Shown here: piece by piece, positions 58,091 to 64,000 of the stretch | How the letters are laid out: the number at the start of each line of letters is the position of its first letter | Numbering within the stretch: the stretch's first letter is position 1 | NCBI GenBank assembly: GCA_029216955.1 | Contig: JANAVB010044017.1 | Span: 6,573,002-6,637,001, forward strand | Length of the DNA stretch: 64,000 bases | DNA from: Iris pallida | Taxonomy: Eukaryota; Streptophyta; Magnoliopsida; Asparagales; Iridaceae | Reading direction: 5' to 3' | The notes under the pieces: model-generated | What the model saw: only the letters and a program-made list of their open reading frames with translations | Told to the model about the DNA's origin: nothing | Database searches by the model: none | Translations under genes and position numbers: made by a program

Positions 58091-58100
58091 CTATTTATAA
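58091..58100 (-). promoter_or_regulatory. TATA box upstream of antisense ORF 2
   Basis: The minus strand reads CCTTATAAATAGCTGAG, about 90 bases upstream of the first ATG (58001). Confidence 0.65.
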
Positions 58101-58372
58101 GGGTTGAAGAAACAGTTGGCGTGAGTCTATTTCGGGAAAGATCCTACTAAAAAGGCGCTCGTGACCACAAGGCAGATGCCATGTATTATTTTGTTTCTCT
58201 TGGGAATGAACAACCATAGATGCAGTTAAAGGAGGTGTAGAACAATTCTATATACCAATAGATGAGATCAATATCAAGATTTTATTTATAAAAAGGGGAG
58301 TAGTCCCCTACAGATAAGTTGAAGAGTCGCAACACATAGACGACACTTCTACATAAAATATTACTTTTTCTC
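58101..58372. other. Spacer between antisense ORFs 2 and 3
   Basis: Non-coding. On the minus strand it holds AATAAAAT-like words near 58275-58285, which could end the ORF 3 transcript, and would include the ORF 2 promoter region. Confidence 0.4.
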
Positions 58373-58627
58373 TCATTCGTTGGGCTGACTAAGGGAGGCA
58401 CCTAACTCGTGCATGTTGCGGATCCCGGAACGACGCATCAGATTAAGGAATGCTTCTGCATTACCTGATCCTTCATACGCAGTTGGGGGACCACCATTTA
58501 TACGACCAAAGACTGCTGGAGTCAGTCCAAAGCACTCTATAAAGTTGCGTACTTGTTCAATCTCCATCTCTATATCAATCCTGGAGCTCGGAGCCTCTTC
58601 TTTGTTAATCTCTTTCTTTGGTGCCAT
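58373..58627 (-). CDS. Antisense ORF 3 of the Tat element (84 aa), unknown function
   Basis: Starts MAPKKEINKEEAPSSRIDI, charged, then 'EIEQVRNFIECFGLTPAVF' and 'GSGNAEAFLNLMRRSGIRN', predicted mainly helical by eye. Intact over 84 codons. No signal peptide or membrane segment. The ATG sits in GCCATGG-like context (GTGCC on plus, so ATGGCACC), and a TATATATAAG box lies about 45 bases upstream on the minus strand (plus 58667-58676). It could be a short single-exon gene of the element; it may also be a first exon of a longer antisense transcript. Confidence 0.5.
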   Translation of the reverse strand: MAPKKEINKEEAPSSRIDIEMEIEQVRNFIECFGLTPAVFGRINGGPPTAYEGSGNAEAFLNLMRRSGIRNMHELGASLSQPNE

Positions 58628-58666
58628 GACAGTATAAAGATGAAAAACAAGAATGAAGAATTTCTT

Positions 58667-58676
58667 CTTATATATA
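58667..58676 (-). promoter_or_regulatory. TATA box upstream of antisense ORF 3
   Basis: The minus strand reads TATATATAAG about 45 bases upstream of the ATG at 58627. Confidence 0.55.
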
Positions 58677-58888
58677 CAACCAAATCAACTCTTCATATTC
58701 CTTACGGGAAACTGATCATTATTAATGCAAACTCGGGGAGATGAAGAAGCATTCGAAAGTTTTGAGAGAAAATTCATTATGACGGTTAAGTATTGACCGG
58801 CACCATTTCTCGAATTTTTACGCTGACTGGTCAAATCTCGACTTTTACGCTTCTGTTCAAAGTGTTTCAAATTTTGGAGATATTTGAA

Positions 58889-58905
58889 AACTTTGAAGGG
58901 GGTTT
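58889..58905 (+). other. Polypurine tract of the Tat element
   Basis: GAAAACTTTGAAGGGGG followed by TTTT abuts the TGTAGGAGC start of the 3' LTR. Position and purine run fit a plus-strand primer. Confidence 0.7.
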
Positions 58906-60009
58906 TGTAGGAGCGTAAAAAGTGCTTCATAGAATGAGTCAAAGAGATGGAGCATTTCATTCAAAATGATCTACTTTACGCCTAAGATAGGCTAATCGCT
59001 TTACGCCAGGGTCAAGCCAATGATTTTATGCCAGGGTCAAGCCGATGGTTTTATGCCTAATACAGGCTAACTGCTTTACACTGGACAAAGCTGTCGAGTC
59101 TTGAATTTAATGCAAAGTCTGACATGAAGATTTAATGATGGCATATATCACAGAATTCGAAGGGATTTGTTTTACACAGAGACCAATGTTGTCGTTTAGT
59201 ATATGGACTGAGCTATTTTTATGCTCACAGTATGGCTTCTTTTATGCATGGAGACTATATGAGTTTTTACGCTCAAAAGTTGACGTGTGCATAAAGTTTA
59301 TTTGGGCTACTTTTACGCTCAAGGTTGTTTAACAACCACTTTACGCGGGAAGTCCATGTCAGGGCTATTTTACGCCTAGTCTACTACTTTACGCTCAGAG
59401 TATTTTGGGTTGTTTTTACACCCTATTCTTCTTCACCAATTTGGAACGTGGTTTGCCTACAGGACTTTCATGCCACATATCTCAAAGAATGTGTGTACGT
59501 GCATCCTATTCTTATTGAAATGATGGGACACGTGTCAATGTATGTAGAGGGTGACTTCGGTCATGGGTGGCAGTTATTAACGTAAAGACGAAACTTTTGC
59601 TGAGTTTTTAGGCACAAGAAGCCAAGTCTATAAATAGACTTATTTTTTTCATATAACACAAAGATAGAGAGAGAGGAGAGAATACATAGAGATCAGAGCC
59701 CAGAGACTTTGATTTTTCGGAGCATTCTTCTTCAACTTTTCTTCCAGAACAGAGTGAAGCAAAGCAGAAAAGCATTCGACCTCGCCATCAGTGTCCAAGT
59801 GCGTCGATACCTTTCTGGTGACTTAGTTCTTCCAACTGTTCATCTTTTAGCAGTGATCTTCACCATCATCGTATGGTCCAAGGAACAAAGTGATTATTTA
59901 CACATCAGACTTCCATAGCAATACTTTCTAGAATCAAATTAGTACTTCTTGTACTTTTTCTCGTTTTATTTTCAAAATCCGATTTTCAGGTATTTTGTTA
60001 AGTAAAACA
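58906..60009 (+). repeat. 3' LTR of the Tat-lineage element
   Basis: Near-copy of 38347-39444, with the same TATA box at 59628-59637. Several TTTTACGC motifs have changed to TTTTATGC or TTTACAC relative to the 5' copy. Confidence 0.95.
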
Positions 60010-60420
60010 ATCGCCAACCCGAATCGTTGTGCCACAAGTCACTAATTATGTGGTTGGAGGGAGGTCGTGGTTAGCTGAAGGATGGTATCCCCAATCTACC
60101 TCTCGTGGTACATCAATGAGCTACCGTTGCCAGGCTGTAGTCGGATGAGGGGTTCGGCAAGGATTCGACCGTCAAAGATGTGTCTCCAGGTCGCAGTAGA
60201 TCTGGTATTGGTGGTGGCAATCATGGGATGGGAGTTTCAAAAGTATCTGGCCTTTATGAAACGGTTCCAAAGTGAGTTGCCCGAGCGAAGTTTCTACCAA
60301 AGCTTCATGGAGCAGGCATCAACGATGTGATGAAGACGGCTAAATCCTAGCCCTCCCTCGTCGGTTGGTTTGGAAATGGAGTCCCAACTGGCCCAGTGGT
60401 GTCTGTCCTTTCCATCATTG
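60010..60420 (-). pseudogene. LINE ORF2, region between RT and zf-RVT
   Basis: On the minus strand it reads 'KPTDEGGLGFSRLH' (about 60372-60330) and 'LWRHIFDGRILAEPL' (about 60190-60145), the thumb/connection region of plant LINE ORF2. It then breaks at the gypsy insertion point and resumes at 38346. In-frame stops are present. Confidence 0.75.
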
Positions 60421-61655
60421 TGCCCCAGATGAAGTTGGAGAATAGGGATTCCAAAAAGGAGAGGACCTTCTAAGGGGGGAGCAGATGGCCAGGGTGTAGA
60501 GGGGGATGGAGGAGAGGATGTGTTTGATGAGGATCATCTTTCTGTCCGGTGAAAGGATCACGTTGTGCCAACCCTTGATTTTTTTTTTGATTTTGCTAAC
60601 CTTGCCGTCAAAGATCCTCGAATTTGATTTCCCGTACACCAGTAGGCACCCTAAGTAGGTGTAGGGAGGGTAGGCAGTGGAGAAGGAGGTAAGGTTGGAG
60701 AGGGCTGTAGAGTAGGTCTTTTCGGCCTTGTGGTGAGTGTATATGTCGCTCTTGGAGGTATGGACTCGTTAACCCGAGCATCTGGAGTATCTATCGAGCG
60801 TTCTGTGGACAACTTTCACCGAACCGATGTCTCCGGAGAAGAAGATGAGGATGACATCGGCGAAGACGAGGTGGGTGATTAAAGGGCAGCCAGTAGTGTG
60901 GAAGTGGTGGTATCCGGACGTGTTCGACATAAAGTTGAGGTTTCTGCTAAGCGCCTCAGCCACGATAATAAAGATGGTGGAGGATAGAGGGTCTCCTTGC
61001 CTGACTCTGCTACTAGATTTGAAAAAACCCTCCGTTTGCCCGTTGATGACCGTGGAGAACCATGAGTCACTGATGGATCAGAAGATGATGTCGATCCAAG
61101 ACTCAACGAAGTCGAAAGCCCGGAGCACCCAGATCAAGAATTGCCAGTCTAGTCGGTCATAGGCTTTCTTCGTGTCAAGTTTGATGGCAACGTTCCCGCC
61201 CCTGGATGGGAATTTCATGCAAGTGATCATTTCTTCAGCAAGAAGGATGTTATTGGTTATGTTCTACCCGAAAACAAATCCGCTCTACTCCTCAGAGATA
61301 TTTTAGAATGGAGAGTGGACATTCGGCTAGCAATGATCTTGTATATGATTTTATTGGTGAAGGTACATAAGCTGATTTGGCGGAAGTCTTTGAAGGTCTC
61401 TGAGTTTTCTTTTTTGGGCGTTAGAATCAGGTTGGCACTGAAGATAGATTTGAGGTACCTTGACCCCTGAAAGAAGGCGAGAGCGGCCTCATGGAAGTCG
61501 TCGTCGAGGATATCCCAGCAGGATCGAAAGAAGGCGCCGGAGAAGCCATCAGGCCCGAGAGCACTGTGTTTGTCGAGAGCCCAGACTGCAGACTTGACTT
61601 CTTTCGTAGAAGGGGGTAAAAAGTAATTCTTTCTCTCAATCATTTATCAAATGGG
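60421..61655 (-). pseudogene. LINE ORF2 reverse transcriptase domain, broken
   Basis: 61643-61257 carries 'LPPSTKEVKSAVWALDKHS', 'LGPDGFSGAFFRSCWDIL' and 'NLILTPKKENSETFKDFRQ', the N-terminal fingers of L1-type RT. 60963-60769 has 'GCPLITHLVFADVILIFF', where the catalytic FADD/YADD is changed to FADV. 60639-60415 has 'KKIKGWHNVILSPDRKMIL' and 'HILSSIPLYTLA'. Stops and shifts occur between these. The altered catalytic Asp would kill RT activity. Confidence 0.88.
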
Positions 61656-62231
61656 AAATCTTGGCCAGAAAATCAACGTCATTGACAACGACTTCTTTGG
61701 AGAATAAGTTGAAGTAGAAGTTCGCCGCAGCCGCTTGGATGTTCCGATGATATTTGAAGATGACATCATTTTCGTCGGTGATTTGGTGCAGATGGAGCTG
61801 TTCTCTGCGGCCGTTGACGTAGGCATGAAAGAAGCAGGAATTCTTGTCTGCTTCGATATCCTAAGTCAGTCTGTCTTTCTGCTTCCAAAATTCGGACTCC
61901 ACCTTCAGGCGGGATTTGAGGATAGCTCTGGTGAGTTTGAGTGCCGCCCTGGACTCAGGCTTCCGATCAGTGGCGTAGAAGACTTCAGCGCAGGTGACGT
62001 CGTCTTCTGCCTCGCGGGTAGCCTGGAAGATGTTGTCGAAGGCTTGCTTGCTCCATGACGAAAGGGCTTTCCTAGTCGCTTTCAGTTTTTCTGCCACACG
62101 CGTGAGGGGGTCGGGATCATCGGTGGATCGCCAGGCACGGGCCACGATATTTCGGAATTGGGGGTGATGTTGCCAGAAGTCGAAAAATCTGAAGGTTTTC
62201 TTGATGTGGTTAGTGTTGATGTTAATCTTAA
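61656..62231 (-). pseudogene. LINE ORF2 linker between endonuclease and RT
   Basis: 62145-61861 is open on the minus strand ('TRVAEKLKATRKALSSWSK', 'AALKLTRAILKSRLKVESE'), charged and helical, as in the EN-RT linker of plant LINEs. The preceding part reads 'FRFFDFWQHHP' in another frame. Confidence 0.75.
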
Positions 62232-62906
62232 TTAGTAGGAGGAATGATCAGATTCGGTGGTATTCATATGGAAGAGGTTGGATATAACACCCATGTCGGA
62301 CAACCGATTGTTGACCAGGGCACGGGCCAGACGTGAGTATTGTCGGCATTCGCCTTCTTGCGTGTTGTACCAGGTGAAAGCGTTACCAGAGAAAGGGAGG
62401 GATGACAAGTGGGCGTTGAAGATAAAGGTAATGAAGTCATTCACGGCCGACTGGGGGGGCGGGCGACCCCCCAATTTCTCGTCTCTGCCCGTGATCGTGT
62501 TGAAATCACCAACGCATATTCGCGGGAGATTGATGAGTTGATGATGGGTGTCTAGCAAATTGTCCCATAGGAACCTGCGGTCAGGGATGTCGCAGCTACC
62601 ATGGACGATGAAAAGTAGGCAGTGGGAGGTGAGAGTGGGGTATTCCACTCAACAAGAGAGCGCCTGACTCGAGTCATGGATGTACCAAACTGGATGCCGT
62701 CAGCAAAAAGGATCCAAATGTCATTGCACCTAGCGATGCCGGATGGGAGGCCCAGCTGGTTCTGGATGGATTTAAGTCTTTTTTGAGGGATTTTGGTTTC
62801 GATGATCACCAATATGTCTATCCGGTGGAGTTTCTTAAGGTTTTTGATTCTTCTCATGGTTGGTTTATTGGCCAGCCCTCTCACATTCTAGGCGAGGATG
62901 TTAACC
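62232..62906 (-). pseudogene. LINE ORF2 apurinic-type endonuclease domain, broken
   Basis: The minus strand opens with 'MVNILA', a TAG where Trp is usual, then 'NVRGLANKPTMRRIKN' and 'DILVIIETKIP' (62884-62780), the N-terminal endonuclease motifs. A shift near 62670 is followed by 62648-62232 with 'RRFLWDNLLDTHH', 'PRICVGDFNTITGRDEK' and 'TWYNTQEGECRQYSRLARA', including the catalytic GDFN. It would nick target DNA to start insertion. Confidence 0.87.
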
Positions 62907-64000
62907 ATTGGGAAGGGGACTGGGGGGACGGTTGTTTAGTTTCGCGACTGACCGTATGGTCATGATCGAGGACTCTTTGTTGGATTTGTGCTTCTTGTAG
63001 TGGGGTTTTTTGGGGGCTATCTGGTTCGTAACGGCGTTGTCATCCGCCGTAGCTGTCGGCCTCTGAGCTGAAGGTCCTGCGGCTTCCACAGGGGTGGATA
63101 CCACCACTTTCTTTAGGTCTGCCAGAGCGCAAAGGGGTTGAGGGGGTCCAGTAATCCTGCTTCCTTGGCTTGTTTAATTCTTTCGACCACTGCTGGGCCG
63201 AGGATGGCCAGGTGGTCAATGATGAGGCTGTTGGGAGCAGAGGGAGAGGCTACAACCTGCGATTATATTTTCGTGGACTGTGGTAGCTCCCGGTCGCTAA
63301 CGGAGAGGTCGACAACGGAGTTAGAAGTGCTCTTCTCGCGCTTCGATGGAGGGTGAGGTGGAGGTCTCATCGGGTTATTTTTAGGTAGAAGATTTAATAG
63401 GGAGTCAAATTGGTTGTTGAGGAGAATAGCTAGGGGCTTGTAAGGGATCAAAGCCGTACTTTGCCGCGGTCGTTCATCGGGTCTGGGAGGGGTATCGTTG
63501 GTTTCAAAATAGGTGTGAGAGTTTAGGAGGGGGAGGATTGGGGCTATAAGAACAGATTGGTTGACTTTTTGGAGTTGCAATTTTCTGGGAGCTTTCTTCT
63601 TGAGTTCCAAATGTGCACGAAAACAGAACTGCGTGGTGTGGCCTCTCATCTGGCAGTGCTTGCAGAAAATGATGTTATTATCATACACCAGTGTCTGGGA
63701 GAATGTCCTGTCCCAAAGCTCTATCTGAATCTGGGTGGGTGGGTTTGCGAATAGATCGAGTTCCACGCAGATCTTCGTGTAGTTGCCCTTAGATAGGTTG
63801 CGGGTTTCTTTAACGTTCGCTACCAGCGTCCCAAATGAGCTAGCTATCCTCTTAAGCGCTACCGGGGCGAAGCAAACGAGGGGGAGGTTGGATAGAGTGA
63901 TCCAAGCTGAGACGATCGATGAGTCAACTTTAGAGTTGAAGCTGGGGGACCATTTGATGATTTTGATGCTTTGGCCGTCTATACTGGAGGTGCCTTTCGC
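62901..64000 (-). pseudogene. LINE ORF1 (DUF4283 and zinc knuckle), partial at the window edge
   Basis: From the right edge the minus strand reads 'SIKIIKWSPSFNSKVDSS' and 'VSAWITLSNLPLVCFAPVA', then 'GNYTKICVELDLFANPPTQ', the DUF4283 domain. The knuckle 'CKHCQMRGHTTQFC' follows at about 63670-63629. The frame runs to 63263; coding then continues in shifted frames ('NSLIIDHLAILGPAVVERI') to about 62901. ORF1 is the RNA-binding partner of ORF2. The N terminus lies beyond the window. Confidence 0.83.

Larger units (their letters stand above)
38347..60009 (+). mobile_element. Ty3/gypsy element of the Tat lineage (Ogre/Retand-like), split by a CACTA transposon
   Basis: LTRs of about 1.1 kb (38347-39444 and 58906-60009) begin TGTAGGAGC and end AAACA. 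Flanks read ATCGT (38342-38346) and ATCGC (60010-60014), a 5-bp target duplication with one change. Inside are a long gag, protease, RT, RNase H, a second RNase H-like domain and integrase in plus orientation. A second RNase H is diagnostic for the Tat lineage. Between integrase and the 3' LTR are antisense ORFs, also known from some Tat elements. Without the CACTA insertion the element is about 14.2 kb. Several stops break gag-pol. Confidence 0.93.

Noticed and set aside
58685..58960. 91-codon minus-strand ORF across the 3' LTR start of the Tat element
   Set aside because: Crosses the polypurine tract and LTR boundary, so it would not be a unit of the element; no motif.

Overview
This window is repeat-dense plant nuclear DNA, most likely an angiosperm heterochromatic or intergenic region. 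Almost everything recognisable is a transposable element: two Ty3/gypsy chromoviruses of Tekay/Del type, one Ty1/copia Sirevirus-like element, one long Ty3/gypsy element of the Tat lineage, one CACTA DNA transposon, one L1-type LINE, and remnants of older elements. I found no intact host gene, tRNA, rRNA or CRISPR array. Identities rest on reading motifs by eye; no search or alignment was run.

Layout. (1) 132-8607 (+): chromovirus 'A', complete with two LTRs and a perfect 5-bp target duplication (TCAAG), inserted in an older LTR-like repeat ('R family'). Its gag-pol is broken by stops and small shifts. (2) 8608-11170: rest of that R copy, very AT-rich. (3) 11171-20751 (-): Sirevirus-like copia element with gag, protease, integrase, RT and RNase H, all decayed, plus an extra sense-strand ORF at 12733-14018 between pol and the 3' LTR. 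(4) 20752-27808: a second R copy that looks like a full LTR of about 2.85 kb (21867-24716), a DUF4283/zinc-knuckle remnant, one CACTA-like end, and unassigned sequence ending in the left half of a third R copy. (5) 27809-36242 (+): chromovirus 'B', perfect TSD ACAAA, heavily decayed, with a large (TA)n expansion in its 3' LTR. (6) 36243-37571: right part of the third R copy and two microsatellites. (7) 37572-64000: a three-level nest. A minus-strand LINE (3' end at 37572, running off the right edge) is split by a Tat-lineage gypsy element (38347-60009), which is itself split by a CACTA transposon (49165-56607, TSD ATT).

How the parts work together. Each LTR element keeps traces of the normal cycle: LTR promoter with TATA box, tRNA primer site, gag, protease, RT, RNase H, integrase and second LTR. 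The most interesting sequence lies outside gag-pol. The Tat element carries a set of antisense ORFs between pol and its 3' LTR. Each sits just downstream of its own TATA box on the minus strand, and one appears to have a GT-AG intron in matching phase. The Sirevirus-like element also carries an extra ORF, and the TATA box in front of it is preceded by the same ~23-bp motif that precedes the TATA box in its LTR. The Tat element is further marked by dozens of copies of a TTTTACGC-type motif in its LTRs, gag and antisense-gene intron.
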